A stretch of DNA of 64,000 nucleotides, from contig NZ_FOOQ01000001.1 of the NCBI RefSeq assembly GCF_900113245.1, forward strand, positions 682,001 through 746,000, given 5' to 3'. The translations under genes were made by a program, and so were the position numbers. Under the pieces are notes generated by a model. That model did no database searches, was not told the origin of the DNA, and saw nothing but the letters and a program-made list of their open reading frames with translations. This document shows, piece by piece, positions 26,522 through 35,142 of this stretch; position 1 is the first letter of the stretch, and each line of letters starts with the position of its first letter. This stretch comes from Halopelagius inordinatus. GTDB taxonomy: Archaea; Halobacteriota; Halobacteria; Halobacteriales; Haloferacaceae.

Positions 26522-26530
26522 GTTTTTATC
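26522..26530 (+). promoter_or_regulatory. TATA-like box of the GT4 gene
   Basis: GTTTTTATC lies 23-31 nt upstream of the ATG at 26553, as for a leaderless transcript. Confidence 0.5.
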
Positions 26531-26552
26531 GGACGGACGCAAGCCGTGAGAC

Positions 26553-27611
26553 ATGCGAATCGCGTTCGTCTCGATGTACACCGAGCAACGTCGCAGAGAC
26601 GGTGCGACGAGACGGACGCGGCGGACGGCGGAACTCCTCGCCGCGGGCGGACACGACGTGACCGTCCTCTGTGCGCAGTGGTGGGACGGCGACGTGCCCG
26701 AGTTCGACCAGAACGACGTGACGTACGTCGCCGTCACCGAGACGCCCGCCGCGGGGTCGTTCGCCTCGAAACTCCCCTTCGCCCTCCGGCGCGCGAAGCC
26801 CGACGTTATCCACGCCGTCAACAGTCCGCCGTCGCACGTCACCGCGGCGAAGACGGCGGGGCGGTTCCTCCGGACGCCGGTGGTCGTCGACTGGTGGGCC
26901 GAACGCGAGGACGACTCGACGGGCGCGAGCAAGCGCGCCGCGCGCGCGGCGAAATACGTCGTCGCCCCCTCTCGGATGGTCAAGACGCACGTCCGCGAGT
27001 ACGGCGTCGCAGAGGAGTCGGTCCGCGTCGTCCCCGAGTTCATCGACTTCGAACTCGTCCGCGAGAGCGAAGTCGACTCCCGCGCGGACATGGTGTACGC
27101 CCGGGACATCGACGACCACGCGAACGTCGAGTCGTTCTTTCTCGCACTCGCGGAACTCAGAGACAAAGACTGGCGCGCCGCAGTCGTCGGCGACGGCCCG
27201 GAACTCGACGCCGCAAAGCAGACGGCCGCCGAACTCCGCATCGACGACCGAGTCGAGTTCCTCGGCGACCTGCCGCCCGAGGAGTTCGTCCCGGTGATGA
27301 AAGGCGCGCGCGTGTTCGCACAGACCGCCGCCGTCGAACCGTTCGCCACGAACCTGCTTTGGGCACTCGCCTGCGGGTGCGTCGGCATCGTCGAGTATCA
27401 GGCTCGGTCCAGCGCGCACGAACTCGTCGAGAACTGTTCGCGCGGCGTCCGCGTCACGAGTCCGCAGGAACTCGCGCGCGAGATTTCCGTGGCCGCCCAC
27501 GCCGACGACCTGACGGTCAACGAGGCGTTCGCGGAGTACGACCGCGCCGAGGTACTCGGGCGGTACGTCGACTGTTACACCGAGGCTATCGACGACTACG
27601 GATTCTTCTAA
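26553..27611 (+). CDS. Family 4-type glycosyltransferase (GT-B fold)
   Basis: This 352-residue protein has two Rossmann-like halves. The N-terminal half begins MRIAFVSMYTEQ and includes PDVIHAVNSP and VVDWWAERED. The C-terminal half carries VVGDGPELDAAKQTA, VEFLGDLPPEEFVPVM and a donor-site region FAQTAAVEPFATNLLWALACGC with the acidic residue of the EX7E-like motif. The second glutamate is in VGIVEYQARSSAHEL. It transfers a sugar from a nucleotide donor, probably to a lipid or surface glycan on the cytoplasmic side. It is a single gene with its own promoter and is followed by the second hairpin repeat. Confidence 0.88.
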   Translation: MRIAFVSMYTEQRRRDGATRRTRRTAELLAAGGHDVTVLCAQWWDGDVPEFDQNDVTYVAVTETPAAGSFASKLPFALRRAKPDVIHAVNSPPSHVTAAKTAGRFLRTPVVVDWWAEREDDSTGASKRAARAAKYVVAPSRMVKTHVREYGVAEESVRVVPEFIDFELVRESEVDSRADMVYARDIDDHANVESFFLALAELRDKDWRAAVVGDGPELDAAKQTAAELRIDDRVEFLGDLPPEEFVPVMKGARVFAQTAAVEPFATNLLWALACGCVGIVEYQARSSAHELVENCSRGVRVTSPQELAREISVAAHADDLTVNEAFAEYDRAEVLGRYVDCYTEAIDDYGFF

Positions 27612-27615
27612 CCCG

Positions 27616-27702
27616 CCTTTTTCGAGGGGGTGCTTCGCACCTCCCCGAAAAACCTGGAGGGAACAGATCGCGTCTCGCTCACTGACGCTCGCCCGCCGCG
27701 GT
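27616..27702 (+). repeat. Dispersed hairpin repeat, copy 2
   Basis: This shorter relative (about 87 nt) of the element at 25596-25701 begins five bases after the GT4 stop codon. It shares CCTTTTTCGAGGGGGT at the left end, AAAAACCTGGAGGGAA in the middle and CTGACGCTCGC-CGCCGCGGT at the right. The loop between the arms is different (GCTTCGCACC). The remaining bases to 27815 show no supported gene. Confidence 0.7.
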
Positions 27703-27815
27703 GCGGCAGAGGACCATACCGCCTCCGCACGGAGTCGCTCCCCTCTCGACGCGTCCGCGACGAGTCGAAAACCGAACTCTCGGACGCCGAAACGCCGCAG
27801 AAAGAGCGGAGTCGG

Positions 27816-28475
27816 TTACTCGTCTTCGAGGTCGTAGTCGCCGCCGTACTTCAGGAAGAAGAACGCGAGACCGAGCGTCGCGACCATCGCGAACGTCGTG
27901 GCGACACCGAGCGTCTTCGCGGAGTCGGGCACGGACGGGACGTTCGAGGGCGCGGGCGTCGAGATGGACTCGACGACGTCGATAGTGCCGAGCATGCCCG
28001 CGGACTCGTGAGGTTCACAGAGGTACTCGTAGGTGCCGAGAACCTCGAACGTGTAGCTGAACGAGAACCCCTCGTTCTCTATCGGTTCGTGGCCTCCCCA
28101 GTTCGCGTCCTCGGGTTGGCTCTGGGGGACGACGTTGTGATTGTCGGACCCCCAGACGAACTCGACGGTCGTCCCGGGGGTGATTTCCAGGGGTTCCTCG
28201 GTGCCGGGAGAGAACACGAGTTCCCCGTCCGGACCGACTTGGACGGTTTCGGTTCCGCCGCCACCGCCGCCACCGCTCTCGGACGTGCCGGTTCCGGTCC
28301 CTTCCCCGCCTCCGGCGGTGCCGGTTCCGGTGCTGGTTCCGGTCCCGTCGGCGGACTCCGTGCTCGTTCCTGTCTGCTGCGCCGCGGCGGTACCTGCCGC
28401 ACCTGCGACGGCCGCCGCCCCGGTTGCGGTCCGAAGGAAGGCGCGACGGGACATCTCCGCGTTGCCGTCAGTCAT
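27816..28475 (-). CDS. Halocyanin (Tat-exported blue copper protein), copy A
   Basis: This 219-residue protein carries a twin-arginine signal (SRRAFLRTATGAAAVAGAAG, about 9-28), a long Thr/Gly/Ser linker (about 33-75), and a plastocyanin-like domain (about 77-170). Copper ligands are visible: His in DNHNVVP, Cys and His in YLCEPHE, and Met in SAGMLG. A C-terminal membrane helix (about 188-208) anchors it on the outside. It should carry single electrons between the quinol-oxidising bc complex and a terminal oxidase. A second halocyanin at 45697-46365 shares a stretch of identical DNA. It is transcribed alone. Confidence 0.93.
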   Translation of the reverse strand: MTDGNAEMSRRAFLRTATGAAAVAGAAGTAAAQQTGTSTESADGTGTSTGTGTAGGGEGTGTGTSESGGGGGGGTETVQVGPDGELVFSPGTEEPLEITPGTTVEFVWGSDNHNVVPQSQPEDANWGGHEPIENEGFSFSYTFEVLGTYEYLCEPHESAGMLGTIDVVESISTPAPSNVPSVPDSAKTLGVATTFAMVATLGLAFFFLKYGGDYDLEDE

Positions 28476-28539
28476 AGTCGGGGCTTGGGAGTCGGCTGTA
28501 GTGAATACTTTGGTTTCTGGCTCGCAGAGAGCCGTGGAC

Positions 28540-29595
28540 TCAGTACGCGTAGTCGTGGTCGCCCGTCTCGCTCTCTACGAACGCGGTCAGAAGGTCGATG
28601 GTCGCGTCCACGTCCTCGACGTGTGCGCTCTCGGTGACGGTGTGGAGATAGCGCGTCGGAACCGAGAGCGCGCCGACCGGTTTCGCGCCGTGGGTGTTCT
28701 GAAAGCCCGCCGTGTCGGTGCCGCCCGCGGGGAGAATCTCCGATTGGTGCGGGATGTCGGCCTCCTCGGCCACCGAACGGAGGCGGCGGTGGACCTTCGG
28801 AGTCGTGATGACGCTGCCGTCTTTCAGCTTTATCGCCGTCCCCTCGCCGAGTTCGGTGACGTGGTCGCCCGCCTCGAACCCCGGCACGTCGTTCGCGACG
28901 GTCACGTCGAGTGCGATAGCGAGGTTGGGGTCGATATCGACCCCGAGGGCCTTCGCCCCGCGGAGTCCGACCTCCTCTTGGACCGTCGCTGCGAAGTGGA
29001 CGGTCACCTCGGGGTCCTCGATTCGCTCGGCCGCTTGGAGCATCGCGAACAGACAGACTCGGTCGTCGAGGGCCTTCCCCGTCACCACGTCGCCCATCTC
29101 TCTCGTCGTCTGGTCCATCGTCACCACGTCGCCGACGGTCACCGCCTCCTTCGCGTCGTCGCCGGAGAGGCCCACGTCCACGTGGACGTCCTCGACTTTC
29201 GGAGTCGCTTCCTTCTGTTCTTCGGAGAGGGTGTGCGGCGGCGGCGACCCGATGACGCCCGGCACGTCGCCGTCTTCGGTGTGGATGCGGACGCGTTGGG
29301 CCTTCAGGACGCGCGGGTCCCACCCGCCGAGGGCGTCGAGTTGGACGAACCCCTCGTCGGTGACGTGTCTCACCATGAACCCTATCTCGTCCATGTGGGC
29401 GGCGACGGCGACGGAGTAGTCGCCGTCGCCCGCTATCGTTCCGACGACGTTACCCATCGCGTCCGTGCGAATCTCGTCGACGCTCGACTCGAACTCCCGG
29501 CGTACCACCTCGCGGACCCTGTCTTCGTACCCGGGGACGCCGCTCGTCTCCGTCAGTTCCGCCAGAAGGTCGAAATCGAACTCGTAGTCGGCCAT
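28540..29595 (-). CDS. M42 family metallopeptidase (TET-like aminopeptidase)
   Basis: This 351-residue enzyme shows the M42 pattern: SGVPGYEDRVREVV at the N terminus, AAHMDEIGFMV with the first zinc His (about residue 66), ALDDRVCLFAMLQA with the bridging Asp (about residue 180), VQEEVGLRGA with the catalytic Glu pair (about residue 212), ALDVTVAND (about residue 235) and the final zinc His in RYLHTVTE near residue 320. Such peptidases form large tetrahedral complexes that trim peptides released by the proteasome. The PAN ATPase of that pathway is encoded elsewhere in this window. Start at 29595 with family-typical length. Confidence 0.95.
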   Translation of the reverse strand: MADYEFDFDLLAELTETSGVPGYEDRVREVVRREFESSVDEIRTDAMGNVVGTIAGDGDYSVAVAAHMDEIGFMVRHVTDEGFVQLDALGGWDPRVLKAQRVRIHTEDGDVPGVIGSPPPHTLSEEQKEATPKVEDVHVDVGLSGDDAKEAVTVGDVVTMDQTTREMGDVVTGKALDDRVCLFAMLQAAERIEDPEVTVHFAATVQEEVGLRGAKALGVDIDPNLAIALDVTVANDVPGFEAGDHVTELGEGTAIKLKDGSVITTPKVHRRLRSVAEEADIPHQSEILPAGGTDTAGFQNTHGAKPVGALSVPTRYLHTVTESAHVEDVDATIDLLTAFVESETGDHDYAY

Positions 29596-29703
29596 GCTCT
29601 CGCTTCCCGGCGGCGGCGCAAAAAGACTCGCGTCCCGGAAAACGGTAAACTAGTTTGCCGTGGTTCCGGAACGCTTTTGCGGCTCATGTGTCCATTGGGT
29701 GCC

Positions 29704-29967
29704 ATGGCAGATGCCGAAGCGGAACTCCGCTCCCAGTTTCGAGACGCGTTCGAAGGCGCCGACTTCCCCGTGAAAAACCAGATGGACCTCGTCCCCGCCC
29801 TCCCGAACGGGCCGGGCACCCGGTTCGAGGCCAACGACGGCGAAGTCAGTTTCACCGCCATGGAGATGGCGGCGAAACTCGGCGACCACCAGAGCTTCCC
29901 GTACCAAGACGCAGACACCCTCGTCGACGACATCATCGAGGGTCTGAAGGCCGAGGGGATGCTGTAG
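29704..29967 (+). CDS. MTH865-like small helical protein
   Basis: This 87-residue soluble protein matches the MTH865 family: an N-terminal helix (ELRSQFRDAFEGADFPVKNQMDL), then FEANDGEVSFTAMEMAAKLGD and a C-terminal helix ADTLVDDIIEGLKAEGML. The family has an EF-hand-like fold without calcium ligands and no known function. The open frame extends a long way upstream, but that part is the shadow of the M42 gene; MADAEAEL at 29704 is the natural start. Confidence 0.88.
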   Translation: MADAEAELRSQFRDAFEGADFPVKNQMDLVPALPNGPGTRFEANDGEVSFTAMEMAAKLGDHQSFPYQDADTLVDDIIEGLKAEGML

Positions 29968-30037
29968 CGCCCGAGTCGGAGTCGAATCGGCTCTCCCGAC
30001 CGAAAGAGATTCAACCGAGACTCGCGAGCCGTCGATA

Positions 30038-30292
30038 ATGACCACAGTGTTACTCGAACTACTCCCGGAACTCCTCGAACTACTGTTCTACGGCGCCGGT
30101 TCGGTCGGCCTGTCGGCAGTCGCGTTCTACGCGGAGTCGTTCGCCGTCGCGAGCGTCGAGAGCGGACAGCCGAAACTCGGCGCGTGGGCCGCCGTGATGG
30201 GCACGGTGGCGCTCTTTTTCGCGTATCTCTTGGCGACCGACAAGTTCCGCGCGAAACTGGGCGAGGTCAAAAACCAGTACCGCGGCTACTGA
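30038..30292 (+). CDS. Small two-TM haloarchaeal membrane protein
   Basis: This 84-residue protein has two hydrophobic helices (about 11-35 and 47-66) separated by a short polar loop (ESGQPKLG). It ends with a basic cytoplasmic tail (DKFRAKLGEVKNQYRGY). I recognise the pattern as conserved in haloarchaea, but it has no known role. It lies 60 nt upstream of the S9 peptidase gene on the same strand and could be co-transcribed. Confidence 0.75.
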   Translation: MTTVLLELLPELLELLFYGAGSVGLSAVAFYAESFAVASVESGQPKLGAWAAVMGTVALFFAYLLATDKFRAKLGEVKNQYRGY

Positions 30293-30352
30293 CCGCGGCC
30301 CCGAACTCTCACGACCCGAAACGTTTCCTCGTCGGCCCGCGGACTCACCGCC

Positions 30353-32152
30353 GTGCACGACATCGAACGGTATCTGAACGTCAGAAGCGCCTACGGCGCG
30401 TCGTTCGGCCCCGAGGGAGAACGGCTCTCGTTTCTCATGGACACGACGGGCGTGCCGCAGGTCTGGACTATCGACGAACCGGGCTCGTGGCCCGAACAGC
30501 GGACGTTCTACGACGAACGCGTCACGTTCGCCTCGTGGTCGCCCGAGCGTCCGGAACTCGTCTTCGGGATGGACGAGGGCGGCAACGAGCGTCAGCAGTT
30601 GTTCCGCTACGACCCCGACACAGGCGAGGTGACGGCTCTCACCGGGATGCCGGACGCCAAACACCGCTGGGGCGGGTGGAGTCACGACGGCGAGCGAATC
30701 GCGTTCACCTCGAATCGCCGCGACGAATCGGTTTTCGACGTCTACGTGCAGGGCCGCGCGGAGACGGGCGCGGAGGCGGAACTCCTCCACGAGGGCGACG
30801 GCTGGCTCACCCTCGGCGGGTGGTCGCCCGACGACGAGAGACTCCTCGTCTCGGAGGCGTACTCGAACTTCGACCAAGACGTCTCCGTCCTCGATGTCGA
30901 GTCGGGCGAGGTGACGCATCTCACGCCCCACGAGGGGACGGTTCGGTTCCAGAGCGCGTCGTGGAGTCCCGACGGAGAGAGCGTCTACCTCGTCTCGGAC
31001 CGACAAAGCGACACGCTCGACCTGTGGCGCGTCGACGTCGAGAGCGGCGAGTTCTCGCTCGTCGTCTCGGACGACGACTGGGAGATAGACGGCGTCGAAA
31101 TCGACCACGACACCCGGCGCGTCGTCTACTCGCGGAACGTCGACGGCTACACCGAACTGACCGTCGGCGAACTGACTGCGCCCGACAGAATCGACCCGTT
31201 CGCCGAACCGGATATCCCGCGCGGCGTCGCGGGCGGCGTCTCGTTCGACCCCGACGGAGAGCGGTTCGCGCTGACGGTGACGACGAGTAGCGACACGACC
31301 AACGTCTACGTCGTGGACGCGAAATCCGGCGCGGCCGAACGGTGGACGCGCGCGGCGACGGCGGGTATCCCGCGCGACTCGTTCGTCGAACCGGAACTCG
31401 TCCACTATCCCACGTTCGACGGGCGGAAGATTCCGGCGTTTTTCTCCCTGCCGCAGACTGATACCGGGGAGGGCGAGACGCCCGTCATCGTGGACATCCA
31501 CGGCGGCCCCGAGTCACAGCGTCGCCCCTCGTTCAACGCGGTGAAGCAGTACTTCCTCGCGCACGGGTACGCCGTCTTCGAACCGAACGTCCGCGGGTCT
31601 GCGGGGTACGGCAAGGCGTACGGCCACTTAGACGACGTCGAAAATTGGATGGACTCCGTCGCCGACGTCAAGGCGGCGGTGGAGTGGCTCTACGACCATC
31701 CCGCGGTAGACCCGGACAGACTCGTCGCCATGGGCGGGTCCTACGGCGGATTCATGGTTCTGGCCGCGATGACGGAGTACCCCGACCTGTGGGCCGCGGG
31801 CGTCGACATCGTCGGCATCGCGAACTTCGTCACGTTCCTCGAGAACACCGGTGAGTGGCGGCGGGAACTCCGAGAGGCCGAGTACGGGTCGCTCGCGGAG
31901 GACCGCGAGTTCCTCGAATCGATATCGCCGCTGAACAACGTCGAACGGATTCGCGCGCCGCTTTTCGTCCTGCACGGCGAGAACGACCCGCGCGTCCCCG
32001 TCTCGGAGGCGCACCAACTCGTCGCGGAGGCCGAAGACCACGTCCCGGTCCGAGAACTCGTCTTCGAAGACGAGGGCCACGGCTTCACGAAGTTGGAAAA
32101 TCGCGTGGAAGCGTACTCGCAGATAGTCGAGTTCCTCGACGAACACGTCTGA
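30353..32152 (+). CDS. S9 family serine peptidase (acylaminoacyl-peptidase/prolyl oligopeptidase type)
   Basis: This 599-residue protein has two parts. An N-terminal beta-propeller (about 1-340) contains repeated SWSPDGE/GWSPDDERLL-like blades. A C-terminal alpha/beta-hydrolase domain (about 350-599) carries VIVDIHGGPESQ (oxyanion region), the nucleophile in VAMGGSYGGFM (about residue 465), the Asp in GENDPRVPV (about residue 545) and the His in DEGHGFTKLEN (about residue 577). It should hydrolyse short peptides in the cytoplasm; no signal peptide is present. The start is a GTG at 30353 (VHDIERYLNV), which fits the family N terminus. Confidence 0.95.
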   Translation: MHDIERYLNVRSAYGASFGPEGERLSFLMDTTGVPQVWTIDEPGSWPEQRTFYDERVTFASWSPERPELVFGMDEGGNERQQLFRYDPDTGEVTALTGMPDAKHRWGGWSHDGERIAFTSNRRDESVFDVYVQGRAETGAEAELLHEGDGWLTLGGWSPDDERLLVSEAYSNFDQDVSVLDVESGEVTHLTPHEGTVRFQSASWSPDGESVYLVSDRQSDTLDLWRVDVESGEFSLVVSDDDWEIDGVEIDHDTRRVVYSRNVDGYTELTVGELTAPDRIDPFAEPDIPRGVAGGVSFDPDGERFALTVTTSSDTTNVYVVDAKSGAAERWTRAATAGIPRDSFVEPELVHYPTFDGRKIPAFFSLPQTDTGEGETPVIVDIHGGPESQRRPSFNAVKQYFLAHGYAVFEPNVRGSAGYGKAYGHLDDVENWMDSVADVKAAVEWLYDHPAVDPDRLVAMGGSYGGFMVLAAMTEYPDLWAAGVDIVGIANFVTFLENTGEWRRELREAEYGSLAEDREFLESISPLNNVERIRAPLFVLHGENDPRVPVSEAHQLVAEAEDHVPVRELVFEDEGHGFTKLENRVEAYSQIVEFLDEHV

Positions 32153-32221
32153 CTCGACGGCCGTCGATTCGCGTGCGGCCGCGAGAGCCAACCTCGGGCG
32201 GTCTCAGCCGTTCTAGTAGGG

Positions 32222-32246
32222 ATATTTAAGGAGGAGTAGGAAGGAG
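32222..32246 (+). promoter_or_regulatory. TATA-like box and Shine-Dalgarno-like site of the GAF/PAS gene
   Basis: ATATTTAA at 32222-32229 is a TATA-like box. AAGGAG at 32241-32246 lies 11 nt before the ATG at 32258. A ribosome binding site is unusual here because most genes in this window look leaderless; if the TATA box is used, the leader would be very short, so one of the two may be fortuitous. Confidence 0.35.
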
Positions 32247-32257
32247 ACGTAGCAGAA

Positions 32258-33475
32258 ATGGCCACTGGACCGAGCGACACCCGCGTGCTCGTCGTCACGA
32301 ACGAGTGCGACGACCCCCACGGGGCGTCCGATATCGCGTCCGTGCTGGCAGACCGGCTCCCGGGGCAGACGGTGGTGAAATGCGAGGCGACGGCCGCGGA
32401 GTACCTCGCGGAGTTGGGCCCGACGGTGGACTGCGTCGTCTCTCTCAGTAGCGACATCTCGCCGATACTGGAAGTCGCAGAGATGGACGCGGCGATACCG
32501 CTCGTCGTCTACGGCGACGATATCGTCTCGACCGACGTCGATGCGGTGATTCCCCGGACGGCCAGCGTCGACGACGTGGTCGCTCGGGTCGAAACCGAGG
32601 TATCGGAGAGCAGAGAGACGAACCGACTCGAAGAGGTAAACGCCAAGCTGACGGCGCTGTCGCGCTACGCAAAGGAGATAACCGGCTGTGAGACGGTTCA
32701 AGACGTCTGCAGTCGGACCATCGACGCGACGGTAGACGCGTTGGATTTCGACTACTCCATCCTCGCTCTCGTCGACGGCGACCAGATAGTTCCGTACGGG
32801 GCGACGATTCCGCCCGAGGAGCAACGCCCAATCGGTATCTCCGACGGTATCGCGGGTCGGACGCTCGAGATGGGGGAGTCACAGGTCGTCGACGACATGC
32901 AGTCCGACCCGGACGCGACGTTCAAACACCGCGGTTACCGCGCCGTGATGAGCGTGCCCATCAGTGACCGCGGGGTGTTGCAGGTGGTCTCAGAAGAGGA
33001 GGCCGGTGCGTACGACGACCGAGACGTCGAGTTCCTCGAAACCCTCGCGGGGTACACGAACGAGGCTCTCGCCCGCCTCGAACGAGAGACGGCGCTCAGA
33101 ACCGAACGGGACCGGTTTCACGCGCTCTTCGACGGCCTCTCGGCGCCGACCGCCTACGTCGAATCCGACGCGCCCGGCGACTACCGCGTCCGCGAGATAA
33201 ACGCCGCCTACGAGCGGACGTTCCCGAACGGTTCGGACGCGGTGGGCGCGTCGGTGTCGGAGGCGCTTCCGACGGAGAGAGAGCGCCGACTCGTCGAAGA
33301 CCAGTTGCGCGGCGAGACGCCGGTCCGAGAGAGCGTCGAGCGGACGGTCCGAACCGGCGAAGCGGAGACGCTCTCGGTGACGCTCGTCCCCGTCCAACAC
33401 GTCGGCCCCTCCGCGTCCGGGTTCCTCGTCTACCGCGGGCCCGAGGCACCCCTCGACGAATCGGCGACCGGATAA
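32258..33475 (+). CDS. GAF/PAS sensor protein without output domain
   Basis: The 405 residues fall into three domains. Residues about 8-115 look like a response-regulator receiver fold, but the phospho-acceptor strand reads VDCVVSLSSD, so phosphorylation is doubtful. A short coiled segment follows (EVNAKLTALSRYAKEI). Next is a GAF domain at about 145-280 (FDYSILALVDGDQIV, GISDGIAGRTLEMGE, SVPISDRGVLQVVS) and a PAS domain at about 290-395. No histidine kinase, HTH or cyclase domain follows, so it must act through partner proteins. Such stand-alone sensors are common in haloarchaea; the ligand is unknown. The methylmalonyl-CoA genes begin 51 nt downstream. Confidence 0.85.
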   Translation: MATGPSDTRVLVVTNECDDPHGASDIASVLADRLPGQTVVKCEATAAEYLAELGPTVDCVVSLSSDISPILEVAEMDAAIPLVVYGDDIVSTDVDAVIPRTASVDDVVARVETEVSESRETNRLEEVNAKLTALSRYAKEITGCETVQDVCSRTIDATVDALDFDYSILALVDGDQIVPYGATIPPEEQRPIGISDGIAGRTLEMGESQVVDDMQSDPDATFKHRGYRAVMSVPISDRGVLQVVSEEEAGAYDDRDVEFLETLAGYTNEALARLERETALRTERDRFHALFDGLSAPTAYVESDAPGDYRVREINAAYERTFPNGSDAVGASVSEALPTERERRLVEDQLRGETPVRESVERTVRTGEAETLSVTLVPVQHVGPSASGFLVYRGPEAPLDESATG

Positions 33476-33526
33476 TCCTCCTGAACGTCCGTTAGAGTCA
33501 AACGGAGCGCCGACGAAACGTAGCCC

Positions 33527-33958
33527 ATGAGCGCTGACGCAGAACGCGGCCACCAACAGCGAACCATCCGTTGTCTCATCGCGAAGGTCGGTCTGGACGG
33601 GCACGACCGGGGAGCGCACGTCATCTCCCGCGCCTTCAGAGACGCCGGATTCGAAGTCGTCTACTCGGGACTTCACCGGTCGCCCGACGAAATCGTTCAG
33701 GCGGCGGTCCAAGAGGACGTCGACGTTCTCGGCCTCTCTATCCTCTCGGGCGCGCACAACACGCTCGTCCCGAAGGTGATAGAGGGTCTCGAAGAGTACG
33801 GCGCGTTCGAGGATACGCTCATCCTCGTCGGCGGTATCATCCCCGACGAGGACCGTCCGAAACTGAAGGAGTTGGGCGTGGCGGCGGTGTTCGGCCCCGG
33901 CACCTCGATGAAAGAGACGATCGAGTTCGTGCGCGAGAACGCTCCCCGACGCGACTGA
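33527..33958 (+). CDS. mcmA2: Cobalamin-binding subunit of methylmalonyl-CoA mutase
   Basis: This 143-residue protein is the isolated B12-binding domain of methylmalonyl-CoA mutase. The histidine that coordinates cobalt is in KVGLDGHDRGAHVIS (DxHxxG, residue about 26). The SxL and GG motifs are in VLGLSILSGAHN and LILVGGIIP. With the separate catalytic subunit, which is not in this window, it interconverts succinyl-CoA and (R)-methylmalonyl-CoA, used in propionyl-CoA metabolism or the methylaspartate cycle. The stop codon shares one base with the start of the MeaB gene (TGATG), so the two form an operon. Confidence 0.95.
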   Translation: MSADAERGHQQRTIRCLIAKVGLDGHDRGAHVISRAFRDAGFEVVYSGLHRSPDEIVQAAVQEDVDVLGLSILSGAHNTLVPKVIEGLEEYGAFEDTLILVGGIIPDEDRPKLKELGVAAVFGPGTSMKETIEFVRENAPRRD

Positions 33959-35067
33959 TGAACCGAACCGACGACGGGCGCGAGGCGGGCGCAGACTCCG
34001 ACCTCGTGGACGAACTCCTCGCGGGGAGACACCGCGCACTCGCCAGAGTCATCACGAAGATAGAGAACCGCTCGCCGGGGTACAGAGCCCTCGTCTCGAA
34101 TCTGCACGCTCACACCGGCGAGGCGGACGTCATCGGCGTCACGGGAAGTCCGGGTGCGGGGAAATCGACGCTCGTGGACAAACTCGCGAAGGCGTACCGA
34201 GACGCCGGACTGACCGTCGGCGTCATCGCGGTGGACCCCTCCTCGCCGTACTCGGGGGGTGCGGTCCTCGGCGATAGAATCCGCATGGCGTCGAACGTCG
34301 GCGACATGGACGTGTTCTTCCGGTCTATGAGCGCCAGAGGCCAACTCGGCGGCCTCTCGACTGCGACGGCGGACGCGGTGAAAGCCCTCGACGCCTTCGG
34401 GAAGGACAAGGTGATAATCGAGACGGTCGGCGCGGGGCAAAACGAGGTTGACGTCGTCCGCACCGCGGACACGGTGACCGTCCTCGTCCAACCGGGAAGC
34501 GGCGACGACGTGCAGATGCTGAAAGCCGGCATCCTCGAAATCGGCGACGTGTTCGTCGTCAACAAAGCCGACATGGAGGGGACGCCCCGAACCGTCGCCG
34601 AACTGGAAGAGATGATTCACCTCCGGGACAACCCCGGCGCGAGACTCGATACGGGCCACCACGGGGACGGCGCGTTCGCGGGCGACGGCGCGCCGACCGC
34701 ACACGAGAGCGAAGACGACTCGGGGGCGGAGGCGGAGACGGACGAGTGGACGCCCGCCGTCGTCGAGACGGTGGCGACGACGGGCGACGGCGTCGCGGAA
34801 CTGGTGGAGACGCTCGACTCTCACGCGGCGTTTCTCGACCGGACGGGACTGCGCGCGGAGAAGCGCCAGACGAGGTACGCAGACGAGATACGCCAACTCC
34901 TGCGCAGCGACGCGAACGCCCTCGTAGAGGAGGAACTCCGACGCCACGGCGGCGCGGAGGCGTTGGCCGAACGCGTCGCCGAAAGAGAGACCGACCCCTA
35001 CGCCGTCGCGGAGAGCGTCCTCGAACCGCTTCGCGACTGCGTCGAGGCGCGACGCGAGGAGACGTAA
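33958..35067 (+). CDS. meaB: Methylmalonyl-CoA mutase-associated GTPase MeaB
   Basis: This 369-residue G3E-type GTPase protects and reloads the B12 cofactor of methylmalonyl-CoA mutase. The P-loop is GSPGAGKST (about residue 63). Switch motifs follow in VIAVDPSSPYSGG and RIRMASNVGDMDVFFRSM. IIETVGAGQNEVDV holds the Walker B/G3 region, and the base-recognition NKAD is near residue 202. An acidic insertion (about 235-265, with HHGDGAFAGDG) is not present in bacterial MeaB and is a typical haloarchaeal loop. The ATG overlaps the stop codon of mcmA2, which fixes both start and operon membership. Confidence 0.95.
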   Translation: MNRTDDGREAGADSDLVDELLAGRHRALARVITKIENRSPGYRALVSNLHAHTGEADVIGVTGSPGAGKSTLVDKLAKAYRDAGLTVGVIAVDPSSPYSGGAVLGDRIRMASNVGDMDVFFRSMSARGQLGGLSTATADAVKALDAFGKDKVIIETVGAGQNEVDVVRTADTVTVLVQPGSGDDVQMLKAGILEIGDVFVVNKADMEGTPRTVAELEEMIHLRDNPGARLDTGHHGDGAFAGDGAPTAHESEDDSGAEAETDEWTPAVVETVATTGDGVAELVETLDSHAAFLDRTGLRAEKRQTRYADEIRQLLRSDANALVEEELRRHGGAEALAERVAERETDPYAVAESVLEPLRDCVEARREET

Positions 35068-35142
35068 CCGACGCCGAACGTCGACTTCTCGGTACGGTTT
35101 AGCGTGACAATATAAGGACGTCGCACCCGTACGACCGTCCGT

